Part shown: positions 1 through 13,943 of the stretch, piece after piece | Position numbering within the stretch: position 1 is the stretch's first letter | Layout of the letters: each line of letters begins with the position of its first letter | Assembly (NCBI GenBank): GCA_018857735.1 | Contig: JABMCL010001124.1 | Span: forward strand, 127,501-191,500 | Source: Alviniconcha marisindica | Lineage: Eukaryota > Mollusca > Gastropoda > Provannidae | DNA: 64,000 bases | Direction of reading: 5' to 3' | Notes under the pieces: generated by a model | What the model was told of the DNA's origin: nothing | Seen by the model: the letters and a program-made list of their open reading frames with translations, nothing else | Database searches by the model: none | Translations under genes and position numbers: made by a program

Positions 1-27
1 ATACTGTGTGACTGTTTAACTTTTTGC

Positions 28-30
<3 letters not shown>

Positions 31-102
<72 letters not shown>

Positions 103-106
103 CGCG
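31..106 (+). repeat. (GT)n-(CG)n microsatellite
   Basis: (TG)32 followed by (CG)6. A GA-rich tract (184-265) follows after a G run. Confidence 0.97.
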
Positions 107-317
107 AGGACCTTTCAATCCGAAAGATTGTGGGGAAGATTCGACGAGTCTTTCCTACCCCCTTCCCGGAAAGGGGGGGGGGGGAGAGTGAGAGAGACAG
201 ACAGAGAGACAGAGACAGAGAGACAGCGAGAGACTGAGGCTGAGACAGACAGAAAGACAAACAGATGAGTGGGAGTGAGGGAGAGAAATGTGCTTGCAGT
301 GGACAGCACGGACCGGA

Positions 318-552
318 GTGTGGTTTAAGGACAGTCTTGTGACTTTGCCCTACACAGTTACTGAAACATTAAAATGGCTCTCGTCGCTGTCCACCATGGT
401 GCAGAAGTCATTCTGGTGGTAGTGACAGTGTAGCGATAGGCATAGTTCCCCCCCCCCCCCCCCCCCCCCCACTTCCTCTGGGGTCTCGGTCTCCGCCAGT
501 AGGTCTCCGTGGACAGCTCGGCGTTAAGCAAGTGTAACAAACGAACGAACAC
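318..552 (+). mobile_element. tRNA-derived SINE body, head missing
   Basis: Matches the reference body (TCTTGTGACTTTGCCC, AAAATGGCTCTC, GACAGTGTAGCGATAGG) but lacks the tRNA head. The C-rich tract has become a run of 23 C (448-470). The 3' end is GGCGTTAAGC followed by (AACG)n. Confidence 0.8.
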
Positions 553-1240
553 ACGGTTTTACACGTGCCGGAGTCAGTCCAACACAGTTTTTCACGAGTT
601 GTTAAGTTGAAGTGTGTTTTAAGCACCCTCTCCAACGATAACGTGGAGAACAACGACTATGCCAGTGGCTGCGTCTTAGAACTAACTCTTCCAGCAGGTC
701 TGTGCATGCTTGTCCACGTCCACTTTACGCCCTGTAAAGTGTAATGCAGACTGAAGTAGTCACGTGGTCTAATAAAACCCTAGTCGACTAAGCTGACGCA
801 GAACCCCTCCGCCAAAAATGCAGTATGTCCGATCTGACATTTTCAAGCAGTATAACATTGACAACACGAACACCCCTAACGACGTTAACCACCATGTTTA
901 CTTACTGGCAGCACTGACGAAAGACCACTCCAAACAAACACCGCCTGGCCCCTCTCCTACGGCCACTTTTTCAGTAAACCTGTCCACACAGTGTACATGT
1001 TTGTTTGGGGGTTCCTTCGTGGAAAGTGTGGTATTTTCATTAGTTGTAGTTCGGTGAAATGTAAGTATTGGACATTTTTGACTTGGTGGCACTCTCTGTT
1101 CACTGTGTTATGTCCAAAACTGTGATCCAGCTGTTGTTTTTTTGCTTGTGGTTTAGTGACGTGTTTAATCCCTGAACAAGGACCACCGTTGACCACCTTT
1201 GCTTCATTTGGAGGGTGGTCTCAAGAGACGGCTTCTGATG

Positions 1241-1341
1241 TTCAGTGTTGTTTACGACGCCTAGACCGTACAGACTGTATTAGGGACGGGAGCCCAGGAC
1301 GTCCACCTCTTCTTTCACACAGCTCCTCAGTTCTCGGGTTC
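1241..1341 (-). mobile_element. 107-bp dispersed unit
   Basis: Minus copy with TTAGGGACGGGAGCCCAGGA and TCACACAGCTCCTCAG. A truncated plus copy (GGTTTCTGTGGACGTAAAGC) follows at about 1476-1520. Confidence 0.75.
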
Positions 1342-2869
1342 TGATGTACCAGCAGCACAATGTTAAAGAGACTCGCTGACAAACTGCATTGCTTCGGGTT
1401 TTTATTAATTATAGGCAAGTAAACTGTCACAGAACTGTACTTTATGGGCACATAAGACGATTTTTATTTTTTTATTCCGTATGGTTTCTGTGGACGTAAA
1501 GCACCATAAAAGAAGAAGACCGGAAGCGCATAATACAAAACAACACCGTTGCGGGCCCTGCACCGCAACACGTCATGTTGCTAGTCATGTCGCATCAAAG
1601 GCTCCGTCATGGGGCAGACCCGAGTGACGGGGAAAAAGCAACAGCTCTGAAGTGGGGGCGGAGGGATCGCTGAGCAAACAGCATGTGAAGTTGTACAGAT
1701 AGCATCTGACCTCGTCTGAGAGTAGCGCTGTTTACACACGATAACGCTATCCCAGCCGTCAAGTGCGGGTGACGCAAAGGGACAATAAATAAAGAGGCAG
1801 ACAAAGACCGCGCTTTGATAATCACACACACACAGCAACAATACATACATGCATATAAGTATAATTATATACGCATATATTTGTAATGCGCTGAATCCCT
1901 CGATGATGGTCGCCCTGATATAATCGTACTGGTTGACTGGGCGTAAAACACCAAGTTACTTACCTACTTACTCTCAATGGTAATTATGCATGAGGCTCTA
2001 CGTTTTGACTGGGCGTTAAAAATCAATTACATATGATCATCTATCTGAAAGTACTGCAGCTGCTGAACGGATAACAGCAACAAACAAGCTGGTGCCGGGG
2101 GAGGGGTACAGCTCAAATATTTGGTAAAACGTTACAAAAATACGCGACTTGCATAGTTTTCTCTCCCTCTCTTTCACACACCCCGCCCCCCTCCCAACAA
2201 CACACTTAATCTCTTCGTCATACCCCCACCCCCTCTCCAACAAATTATTAGTGCAAAACGCCTACAGCCTGTTGAGGGAGATGAGGGGGGTGGGGGGGGG
2301 GGGGGGGGGGGCAGAGAGGGGCAGGGCAGAGAGGGGCAGAAGTACCTCCGTACCTCAGGAGTGTCACAACCGAGGTCCCGGTTCATTCTCACACTCACGT
2401 TTACTAACTACCTTACACAGGCAGAGACTGGGTCACTCGAGGTCCTGGTTCCGTTCTCACACTCACGTTTACAAGCTATCTCACAAAGGCAGAGATTGGG
2501 TCACGTCATATCTATCAGCAAGGGTTTTAATCCACCTTAAGCCCCTCGTCCACTCGAGACGAACGCGCGCTGCAAACTGCACAGGCCTACTTTGCTAACG
2601 ACGTCACAGCTCATATATTCCCCCCACCCTGTCGCTTGCCTGGCTGCCACCTTTCTGGTTCTACCCCGAGTACCCCGATTTATGAGGCAGTGTACAGTTT
2701 TATGCTTTGTCAATTGTGCCATCTGTCTATAAATACTGCGGCATGAGAGCTGTTGCCAGGGTGGGTAGGTGGGTGTTACGCTGCAATGGCAATGCCGGGA
2801 GTTGATTTCGGAGCGACGACTGCAATGAATAAAATTAGTGCAGTGAAGCGATGAGTACAACGTGCGCAC

Positions 2870-3135
2870 CTGCCCTACGTGTCAAAACTAGGATCCGTGT
2901 TTATGTATTCACATCCGCACAAAGAGAGACAGACAGACTGAAGCGATGAGCACAGCGTGAGCACCTGTCATACGCGTGAAAACTAAGATCCGTGTTGACT
3001 GTTATGTAATCACATACACAGACAGAGACCGACAGACAAGCATAACGTATGCACCTGTCCTTCACGTCAAAACTAGAACCCATGTTGACTGTTACGTCAT
3101 CACATCCACAGACAGAGACCGACGGACAGGTACAA
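2870..3135 (+). repeat. ~80-bp tandem repeat, 3 diverged copies
   Basis: Each copy has GCACCTG, a CGTCAAAACTAG-like segment, CCGTGTTGACTGTTATGT and CAGACAGAGACCGACAGAC. A separate 68-bp repeat (GGTCCCGGTTCATTCTCACA) occurs twice at 2370-2505. Confidence 0.8.
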
Positions 3136-5648
3136 TTCTAAATAACTGCTCACAACTGTGTGTTTGAAGAATACTGGAGAACAAATGAAGCTGAATAAAC
3201 CGGGTGGGCCTCAATCAGAACGGCAAAGTTTCTGGCAGCGGGCGAAGCACGGAAAGCTATATTCTGGCATTCTCCAGTCCATTCTTTAAAAAGATAACCT
3301 GTGATAGCTCTGGGTTCGCAAAGGGGACCACAGGGCCTGCGTCCACAATGCGATTACAAACGCAGTTAATGGAATTAAATGAAAATAGTATGTGTGAACA
3401 TAAGGCAGTCTATCAATCTAATGGGTTTCATCACTGTCAAGACAGCAATCTCTTCAAACGGAAAAGTAACCAAGCTAACAACAATATTCGACAGCTAACC
3501 AGGCGAGAGCTGCAGACGGAGCTGATTATCATCCAGAGTCGTGTGAAGAGACCACATCGCGATAAACTGAAATAAAAAGTTCTTCTTCCTCTGCGTTCCC
3601 AAAAATCCAGCGTTCTGAATGAAGGGTCGAATATCACATTTTAAACGTTTATCAGTGAGTCGCGAAATTTTCTGAACGCATCACCATGAAAGAACCATGG
3701 ACCACCGACTGTTTCCTAAAGAGGAAAAGGCTCCAGTTTGTAATGACACCAATACTTTTTCCACGCTCAGGACGTTCAGCCGTAAAAACGGGAGCAAAAA
3801 AAATCTAAAAAATCTCAATCAGGACTCTGGACTCACAAAAGGACTGGCAAATGTTTCTAACGGAAAAGGGCCATTCTCCGGGGGTACAACATAAAAGAAA
3901 AAACCCAAAGGCTATTGGCCTTGCTGGCGGACAACGGCGCGGTTGCATTGGCTAATAGAAACCCAATCAACAACAGTTATCAATCTGCCCGGAGTCGGCA
4001 GACAAAGGGGCGTTGGAAGGAGCGAGTGGTAGCCTTGGCCTCTCCCGCTATTACGGCCTGGAGTTAATCGCCAGCTGAAGGCACACCAGGTCTCGGGACT
4101 CTTCTTTAGTACCGACTAAAAGAGTAAGCATCTTTATCTGCGAGGGCCGGCTCAGGCGACCGTACTCTATTGTGCTGGGCAAACATTGGAGCCGCGTCAC
4201 AAGACGCCCTCTTTAGTGTCCTCCGCCAGCGAAGAGGACCGGGCTGCAGAGCACGTCCACAGGACTTCCGAAAGTATCAGCAGATGAAGGAGGCTAGTTA
4301 GTTAGTTAGTTTATACTTACAGTTTGTCCCTAATATGTCAGCCCGACATCGGAGGACATTAAACCCCACATCATAGTTAGTTAGATAGTTAGTTAGTTAG
4401 TTAGTTCTGGGATTCTAACGTCCCGCCAACCGCATAGGGTCGCCACGGGATGAATCGCACGTTCAACATTCTTCCACACCAGTTCCAAAACACAAGTCAC
4501 TGAATCGCGAGTAAAATGCTAGATCACAGGACAGTTTTGGACACAACACATTCAAGCTCATTAGTTCTTCGATTTTATATATATATATATATATATAATT
4601 TCCCGTCAGTCGCACAGACCTACATGATTATACAGTAAATGTAGGTCCATGCACAGACACCTCAGAGCTGATGGGGTGGGAAGGGGAGGGGGGATTGCTG
4701 GACAGAGGCAACAACACTGTGGTGTAGAGCAAGCTGCACGGGACCAGAGATGATCTGCAGGACGACCAAGCTCTTCATCGCCGCTACTGCTGGTCTCCCA
4801 GTGCAGTCAACCTCCCACCCAGTCCAGTCAAAAACAGTAAGTATCTCGTTGGGGGTCCCCTCACCCTGTAACGAAACGACCTCAACAACTAAATGAACAA
4901 GGTGCGGCCACTGACAGTGTATCCGGGATAGAACTCTCTCCCTCTCTCTCTCTCTCTCTCTCTTAAAACAAAGTTTTCGAGTTCGAGTTCTCTCTCTCTC
5001 TCCTTGCTTGCCTTCAAGCAGTACACGCTATTGGATTTTCCCCAAGAACCACAATATGCCAGCCCCTGATTGGAACCGAACCCACTCGTGACCATAATTA
5101 TTTGTCACAGATTCGCTAATCATAATCGATCCCACAGTAGGAAATGCCCTAGAAAAGCAAATAATTTTTATATCAATCACCACCACCACCACCACTCCCC
5201 CCGGTACCCTATGCCCTCTGAACAGTTCCAGACAATGTCTTTCTGCTCCACCAGGCCACAATGGCGACCTGGGCCCAGGCTGACGGCCATAAAAGTGTTG
5301 GCGACACACACGCGGTAGTTTTACGAGCCTTGACGAGGGGGCAATGAGCCCATCGATAGGACCCCGAGCCCACAAGACACACGGCTGGGTACAATCACAG
5401 TGAGCTAACCAAACACAAAGGATCCCTCGTTTTACTCAGGGATCCCAGGGCAAAAACTTCCACTCCATTTCACCGCTTTGTGCTTGTCGGACCTCGAACG
5501 CTCGTTTTGATATTGGTGATAATTACGACCTAAAAGCTTGTACCACTTCAACACCTTGTCGTTCAGCAGATGTCGCTCGCAGTACCGAAGTCCACTACGG
5601 CATATTAAAAGAAGATTGATCTAAATCCTCCTCCACACAGGTCGCTTG

Positions 5649-5755
5649 CAGAGCTCAGGAGCTGTGTGAAAGTTGAGGTGGCTGTCCTGGGCGTCCCTAA
5701 TACGTCTGATGGTTTCTGTGTACGTAAACTAAAGCAACACTGAAACGAAAACAAA
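5649..5755 (+). mobile_element. 107-bp dispersed unit
   Basis: Plus copy from CAGAGCTCAGGAGCTGTG to AAAGCAACACTGAAACG, almost full length, with a few base insertions near its 3' end. Confidence 0.8.
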
Positions 5756-7433
5756 ACAACTCGCTTAAGTTGTGTAACTCCGAAAGGTGGGGGGGTGGGG
5801 GGGGGGCAAGGGGGTGGGGGGGGGGGCAAGGGGGTGAGGGGAGGACTGATGAGGTAAAACGAAACGTTTATTGGGCACTGGCCAAGGCGAAGCATGTGCC
5901 TCAAACAGAATGGAGGGCATCTGGGGTGAGTTCTAGCAATTAAGCATACCCTGGCTTCATCTAGCTTTCCTCCCTTTTGTTCCCCCTCTTCCCCTCCCCT
6001 GGTTAGAACCTGTTTTGATTTCTCTTTCAACAATAACGCTTATAATCGCAAAAAAATACATCAATGGTCGAAAGTGGCAAGGGAGACAGATGGAGACAGC
6101 GAAAGACAGACAGGGAGAAGGGGACTTCTACTTCCACGACGCACTATATAAATGCAATGATAATAAAAACTACTTCTTTAGCGCAAATCCTTGTAAAACC
6201 TCCGAGTGCCTTACAGTAACTACAGGGAGGGGTAATACACAAAAGTTATACAACGTCTCTCTCTACATACGCAAATATGGAGTGAGAAGAGAGATAGAGA
6301 GATAATTGGTTTGAACGCTCAGTCAACCATGACGATCATATCAGGGCGGGCCGAGTGAGGAAAAATATCGGCGTACAGACACATCCCAAGTAACAGGTTA
6401 CAACCGTTGCAAGATCTAAGCGTAAAGCCATGATACGCCATGGACTGTTTTCTGTCGCGGACAAAAATGAATATTGTTGGACCGACCCAAGACTGAGGGC
6501 CGCAAGCCGTTTTCCTCCCTGACTTTCCCTTTCCATCTCGTCTCGGGGATCAAGATTGGACACAGACCTGCGGAGGACCCCCCCCCCCCCCCCCCCCCCC
6601 CCCCCCACCCCACCCCGACACACAAAGGCCGAGCCCTGACACCGTGCCTGGATCCAAGGCCCGGAGACCTACACCCGGTTTCCACTCACTGTGTTTTTTT
6701 TATTCGCCCTCTTTCTTCCTGGCTTTGGAGCCCAGGGCGGACAAAGCATGGTATTTCAGGGACCGTCTTTCAATACAGCCGACTTTTCTGCGAGATCAGA
6801 CTCGAAGTCGTGAGAGGGGTTTCAGTGTTGAGCAAACAGATCTCAACGGGTGGCTTGTTTGTGGTTTTTGTGCCTGTGGACAACACGGTCCGGGGACGTC
6901 GCAGGCCACGGGGTCTTCATGCACTGAATGCTGTACAGCACCAAAGACCATCATCTTTGAAAGCACTACACGCCGATACCTACTAGCATGGGAAACCAAA
7001 CCTGTAATTCAGACGTCAAAAGGTGTACCACAACGGCAAGAAATAGTCCGAAATTCCATTAAAACAACAACAAAACCTGTCTAACAAAATAACAAAATAT
7101 AACAGCAGGATGCAAGGGCTTTCGCACTGGTCTGATTTCGGAGTACAGACGCTTCATTTCAAAATCTCACATCGGTTTACTGCTAACAAAAAGGCCTATG
7201 CTTATCGACGACGACGACAGGGGAAAGGGGAGGGGGGTCCTAAATATCAATTTCCAGCTATAAACCTGTTTAAAACGGAGAAAAAAATCGCTGAATCCGT
7301 CTAGGATTATGGCAAGACAGGCATGCGCCAAATCTTCCATTGTTCCAGCAAAAGCCAGGGAGATGAGGAGAAAATCGGTGGCGGACGGCAGCGGTTAGAC
7401 CCTGCTGAACAAACGTCCAAATTCTAACGGGGG

Positions 7434-7736
7434 TGACCCGGTTTGGCCTAGCGGTAAGGCGTTAGGCTGGTAAGCAGAGGGATCTCGATTTGATTCCGCT
7501 TCGACTCTCCTCTCTCTTCAAAATGTTGTGGCCTGTGGACACTGTCGTGTGACTTTGTCCCTCACAATTAATGAAAACATAAAAATGGCTCCTATCGCTG
7601 CCCATCTTAATGTAGGAGTCATTCTGGTTTAGACAGTGTAGCCTTATTATGTTCTCCCTCTTCCCCCACCTGTAATTTCGGCCCCGGAGAGTAGCCCATC
7701 GGAGATAATTCGGGGTTAAAGTAGTAGTAGTAGTAA
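7434..7736 (+). mobile_element. tRNA-derived SINE, nearly full length
   Basis: The head contains an A box (TGGCCTAGCGGTAAGGCG) and a degenerate B box (GATTTGATTCC in this copy, GGTTCGATTCC in others). The unrelated body includes AAAATGGCTCC, CATCTTAATG and GACAGTGTAG, then a C-rich tract and a 3' end with GGGGTTAAAG followed by (AGT)n. This is the best uninterrupted copy in the window and serves as a reference for the family. Confidence 0.85.
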
Positions 7737-9429
7737 TTGGATTTTAATGTCCTGTCAACCACACAGGGTCACCTCAGGACAGTCAAACTCAGGTCATAAA
7801 CAAATACACATTTCTAAACTCTTCTCACATATACATCAACCCTCTGTCAAGTCAGTCTACAAAACAAATCATAAAAGCAAACATTAAACATACATACACA
7901 AACATCAGACACAAATTTCCAAAGCGTTAGTCCCTTCAATATTGCCCCTGTTAAAAGAGCACCTAAGGCTAGGACATGCTGGTATCGTCGACCATTCCGT
8001 CTAATTTATTGATACCAGGTTAAAGAAAAATATAAAAAAGGAATTGACACACAATATTTTTTTTTAAAAAGTTATATAAATGCATATGGGCAAATACCAG
8101 TGCCATATGGCAGCAAGCTGCACATACCACCTACCAACTATCATCTCCTAGCTGCTCAACTAGAACCATACAAAAAAGCCTAAACCTTAACGAATTTTGC
8201 ATAAGTTTTCTGGAGAGAAAAAAAGTCAGGAGAATGGACCATTAGCAGAAAAACGACAAGACAGAAAGAGCAAGAGGATTAGGCAGAAAAAGGGAGAGAG
8301 AAAAAGAGGAGATAGGAACGGGGAATCAAATGACAGCCCTGAGAGTGAGATTTCAGACAGGAAGTTTACATCAGACAGCTCCGGCCTCCCTTCGGGGGTC
8401 GGCGTTAAACGAGTTAACCAAACCAACCAAATTCGAACGCATCCATTGCCTCAACAGGAAAGAAACTAGTTTCAAATGGCCATATCAACACTGAAAACGG
8501 ATCAGTGCATCAACAAAACGTCAACCGCCACACAAACAATACTGAAAAGTAAATACACACAAAACCCAGGCAGCTACAAAGAGCCCGATACAACAAAAAA
8601 GACATCATCAATAGAGTTTTTACCTTTTTTCCTGTTTGCCATGATGTGAGCTACCCAGTCGCGAAAAGCGAAAGGCATGCCGCCACGGCTAAACACAACA
8701 CTGTCTCAGTGACACCAGGTCCAAAACGTCACAGCAATATAACCGCAACACCGTCCCAAAGACACCAGTCCCCAAGCCTAACAGCAATATAATCGTCTAA
8801 CGGCACATGCACGTGTAAACCACCGCAAGCTCCAAAACCCCAGCGAAACACCCACTTCAGAGTCATCAGCTTTGAAACCCAACATCAAAGACTACGCTCA
8901 CTTCCAAAACACAAAGCCCTAATGGAAATTCTAACATCAGCTGGCAACTCTTACAGCTTCCTTCGCAACGTTTGGCAAATGATTATCGCAAATAACGATC
9001 CTGTGATCTCTTTGATAACTTCCAAATTGAACCCCAGGGCCTCGTCAGTCCTCGTCGTCAAATATGTTTCCCCACTCGCTCGTTCACTCCCCTCCCTCTC
9101 CGCTGCCCAGCAGCCAGCCAGAAATCAAAATGTGATGACTTTTATGCGAGCACATTTCCCCCCATGAAACAAACATCCATCATCATCAGGCCAATCAAAC
9201 ACCACGCCGCAAGCCCGCTGTCCATGGTGCGGCATTAGGCCTGGCGTTTCACGAGCCAACAGCAACCAAGAAAGGCCGTTTCCTTCCAACTTGTTTTTCC
9301 ATTAATTCACTTTTTGAATAAGGTATCCATGGGTGAAAATGGAAGCGAAGAGATGATAGGCAGACCACCCTTTGCCAGCCAGTGTGTGACAGGGGTGGGG
9401 GGAGATCACAGTCTGCCAGAGAGAGAGGT

Positions 9430-9497
<68 letters not shown>

Positions 9498-9575
9498 GTG
9501 TGTGTGTGTGTGTGTGACACAGAGAGAGATCTCGACAACGCTGAAAGTGATGAGGAAATAAATATAGGGAACTTC

Positions 9576-9621
<46 letters not shown>

Positions 9622-9701
9622 GTGTGTGTGTGTGTGTGTGTGTGTACAGGAAGTGAAACGCTGAAAGTGATGAGGAAAATGTGGGATGTCAGTGTGTGTG
9701 T

Positions 9702-9762
<61 letters not shown>

Positions 9763-9843
9763 CACAGAGAGAGCAAGAGAGCGTGCCCGCTCATAACAAT
9801 GCTGGAACGTGGAAGTGACGAGGAAATAAGGACAAGGAACTAA

Positions 9844-9891
<48 letters not shown>

Positions 9892-10016
9892 CGCGCACGT
9901 GTGTTTTAAATGCGTGCGTGCGTGCGTGTTTACACGTGCACGTGCCTGTGTGTGTGCGCGCACACGCGCCAGCGCTGCAAGTAATGACAAAATAGGGACG
10001 CGAAAACTTCAAAGCG
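9430..10016 (+). repeat. GT arrays alternating with a ~50-bp spacer
   Basis: GT arrays at 9430-9516, 9583-9644, 9690-9761 and 9847-9889 are separated by copies of GCTGAAAGTGATGAGGAAAT or variants at about 9540, 9660, 9805 and 9975. More copies are at 11140-11178 and 11262-11336. The spacer and GT array amplify together as a compound satellite. Confidence 0.82.
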
Positions 10017-10924
10017 TTCGTTTTATTAGCGAAAGGTCCCCAGACCAGCCCACGGCCAGTCCTCAACCACCACCACCACCAGCAGGAAGGCCGGCCCTGC
10101 CGCTGCGGCCCAGCCAGCCTATCCCAGCAGTTCAATCAGTCTAATGGAGCCAGTCGATGAGCCGTGAGACACGGTGGCGGATCCTCCGGAACGCCAGAGG
10201 CTGGAGAGGCTGGTTCCAGCCAGGTCCTTGGCTCCACATCACCGCCAGACCCCCAGGGCACCGAGCCGGAGCGTGCTGGCCACCAAAGCACAGGTCCTCC
10301 CTCTCTACTCGCTCGCTCACAATGGATTACCGATAGAGAGAAGAACGCGTGCAAACTCTGCAAACAGCCGAGAAAAACTTCCTGCACAACCATAGATTTT
10401 TCCTCCTTGCCTACTGACAGCGGGTATCAGAGGAGAAAAATCTATACACACAGCCGAGCGTTCCGTACGTGAGAGCTGTCATTTGATCGCTGGACCAGCC
10501 CGGTGTGGGCTAAACAGTACTGTGCAGAGCGATGGAAACAGATGTTAAATAAGCACGAAAGATAAACAGGTACTGATCTAGGTATTCTGAGATGTCTGCA
10601 ACATAACGTTCCGTTAACGTTAGCTTGGTTTGTTTGTTCTTTTTTATGAGGCATTTATAGCGTGGGATTGTATTTACAAAGGCAGTCGAATGAAGTCTTG
10701 TCCTCGATCAAAGCTTCATCCATCGTTGTTTACGGTCCCGATAACGCGATATGCACGATGCATTATATTTGGATAGATGTACAAGCCAACTAGTTTTCTT
10801 TGAATTTCTCGTTTATATACATATATGCAGCAACAGCCGGCTGTTTCCAAAGGTCCAGTGATATAATCCCTACTAACATATTAATACTTACGACGTGCAA
10901 AAAAGAACGCACGCAAAAGATGGA

Positions 10925-11231
<307 letters not shown>

Positions 11232-11359
11232 AGAGACAGACAGACAGAGACAGAGAGAGCAAGAGCGTGCGCGCTCTCACCAACGCTGAAATGTGGAAGT
11301 GACGAGGAAATAAGGACAAGGACCTTCAAAGCTGGAGACACCACAGTGCAGTGTCTCTG

Positions 11360-12100
11360 CTCCGTTTCATTGTTGCTTTGCGTCCAGAGAGACCGTACGG
11401 ACTATTACTGTATTAGGGACGTTGATCCCAGGATGCCTATCTTGTCTTTCACACAGCTCCTGAGCTCTGAGTGTCTCTTTTTCTTTAAATGTTGCTTTAC
11501 GTCCACAGAGACCATAGGGCTATTACTACATATTAGGGACGGGGAGTCCAGGACGGCCACCTCGACTTTCACACAGCTGCTCAGCTTTGACGAATGTCTG
11601 TTCAGTTCAGTGTTGCTTTACGTCCACAGAGACCGTATGGACTATTAGGGACGGGCATCCCAGGACGGCCACCTCGACGTTCACAGCTCCTGAGCTCCGA
11701 GTGTCTCTTTTTCTTTAAATGTTGCTTTACGTCCACAGAGACCATAGGGCTATTACTATATATTAGGGACGGGGATCCCAGGACGGCCACCTCAACTTTC
11801 ACACAGCTCCTAAGCTTTGACAAATGTTCAGTTGAAAAAAGACCATAATTTTTATTAAAGACTATTAGGTACGGGGATCCCAGGATGGCCACCTCAACTT
11901 TCACACAGCTCCTGAGCTCCGACGAGACCTGGCTAGACCTAGTCTCCGGCTAGACCGACGCTTTATGGCTCGTCTCCCATTGGTGAAGTGATGCTTAATG
12001 TCCTCAGATGTCAGTAGCTTTACGTCCACAGAAACCAGAAGGCTCGTTAGGACGGACAGCTCAAAACGGCCATCTCGACTCTCACACAGCTCCTGAACTA
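11360..12100 (-). mobile_element. Cluster of six 107-bp units
   Basis: Five minus-strand copies lie nearly head to tail (about 11365, 11480, 11605, 11710, 11860), with a sixth at 12010-12095. Each shows TTTACGTCCACAGAGACC or a variant, TTAGGGACGG and CACACAGCTCCTGAGCT. The copies differ, so the cluster is old or arose by repeated insertion. Confidence 0.82.
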
Positions 12101-12789
12101 TCGGGCTAGACCGACGCTTTATGGCTTGTCTCCCAGCAGACGCCCAGCGCAATATATGAAGGCGCAAAAAAAGACATCACCAATAGTGCCTTGTAAGCGA
12201 AATCGACACCGGAGTCCAAACAAAGGCCTAGTCCCTTCATACGGTTAGAGTTATTGGGGTCCCCCCTCTCATCCATAATTGTCCAGACCTCACCTCGGGC
12301 GATGGCGGGTGGCTGGCTCTTCGCTGTCTGCGGAGAAACTTTGCTGTCGGTATTACCTCACCACTGGTCATGTGGGACCTGGGCTTGGGTGACAGGATCT
12401 AGGGCAGCGGAGTGATTGATGAACGGTATGTCGGGTGTAATGCCAATATATATTGTGATCTCGTATACAGTGTGGCTAGTTTCTTTGTTTGTGGTTATTT
12501 TACGTTGGTTAGATGAGTGTTTTTTGTGTTGCTTGCGTTTCGTTGCTGTTGGACGGAGGAGGGGTAACATCGATCAAAACTGGATTCGACATGACGGGGG
12601 GGGGGGGGGGGGGGGGGGCAAAGAGCATACTGGTCCATGTCTGCGAGAGGTTTGCCAACGTCAGCATAATGGTTCAGATCTGTGAGGAGTCTTCCAACGT
12701 CACACCCAAGACTGGTGGTTCAGCAATGTGAACTATGAGGATTATTCCAACGTCACACCCAAGACTGGTGGTTCAGCACTGTGAGGAGT

Positions 12790-12895
12790 TGGTTGATGGT
12801 TGAAGTGTTGCTTTACGTCCACAAAAACCGTAGGTTTATTAGGGCCGGGAGCCCAGGACGTCCACCTCGACTTTCACACAGCTCCTGAGCTCTGA
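12790..12895 (-). mobile_element. 107-bp dispersed unit, complete with 10-bp target duplication
   Basis: A 106-bp copy flanked by perfect TGTGAGGAGT repeats (12780-12789 and 12896-12905). It sits in a local array of GTGAGGAGT-CTTCCAACGTC units, so the empty site is known. In sense orientation it begins TCAGAGCTCAGGAGCTG and contains GTGGACGTAAAGCAACACT near its 3' end. It has no terminal inverted repeats, so retroposition is the simplest mechanism (inference). Confidence 0.85.
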
Positions 12896-13070
12896 TGTGA
12901 GGAGTATTCCAACGTCACAGAATAGTGGTTCAGATGTGTGAGCCAACGTCACACTACAGTGTTTCAGACCTGTGGTGGGTCTGGACAGCTATGGCCCAGC
13001 CAGGGCATAACAACGGACCCCCTAATGTTATCAAACGAACCTGTGCGGTGTCTGCTGTCTTTTCATAAAC

Positions 13071-13373
<303 letters not shown>

Positions 13374-13858
13374 AGTGACAGACGTTGAGTGTATGTATCT
13401 ATGTAAATGTTACGGTATGCCTGGCTAAGTGTTGTGCGAGTCTATGTCTGTGTTCTGTCTGTCCGTCTTTTATGTCTGTCTGTGCCCAAGTGTGTGTTAT
13501 TAAAAAAAAAAAAAAAAAAATGTTGCGGCTAAAGAGACGAAAAGCAACGCTGCTTCAGTGATAACAGCAAAGGCCATGAAATGAATGCAGTTTTGACCCG
13601 CGAATATGGCAGTGTTTCAAATCGGAATTAAGACTTCTTCTTTTTTTTCTTTTCCTCCGTCTCTCTCTCTCCGTCGTTCCAGAAATTTGCGATGTCACAA
13701 AATTAATCCCTGAACTGAAATGTTTCTGCTGGGCTCCTTGACAACTCCACAGCAAGCAAGCACGACAGTGGACGAGAGGGAGACAACAATATTGCACGAA
13801 GCCGTTTATGCAATTAGTCTGCCAGCTTCGCTTATTCCTTTGTCAAGCTTGTAATTGG

Positions 13859-13860
<2 letters not shown>

Positions 13861-13938
<78 letters not shown>
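13861..13938 (+). repeat. (CT)n microsatellite
   Basis: Pure CT repeat, 78 bp. Confidence 0.97.

Positions 13939-13943
<5 letters not shown>

Noticed and set aside
3204..3575. 123-codon plus-strand frame as a gene
   Set aside because: No recognisable domain, no splice context and biased composition; no second line of support.
9249..9794. Open frames of His-Thr or Cys-Val repeats over CA/GT arrays
   Set aside because: Dinucleotide repeats are open in several frames and give such peptides automatically. The same holds for arrays at 31, 13134, 48925, 49453 and 50740, and for Arg-Glu or Leu-Ser frames over GA/CT arrays.
11360..12100. Hammerhead ribozyme in the 107-bp unit
   Set aside because: The short conserved unit suggested a retrozyme, but the core CTGATGA and matching GAAA segments are missing.
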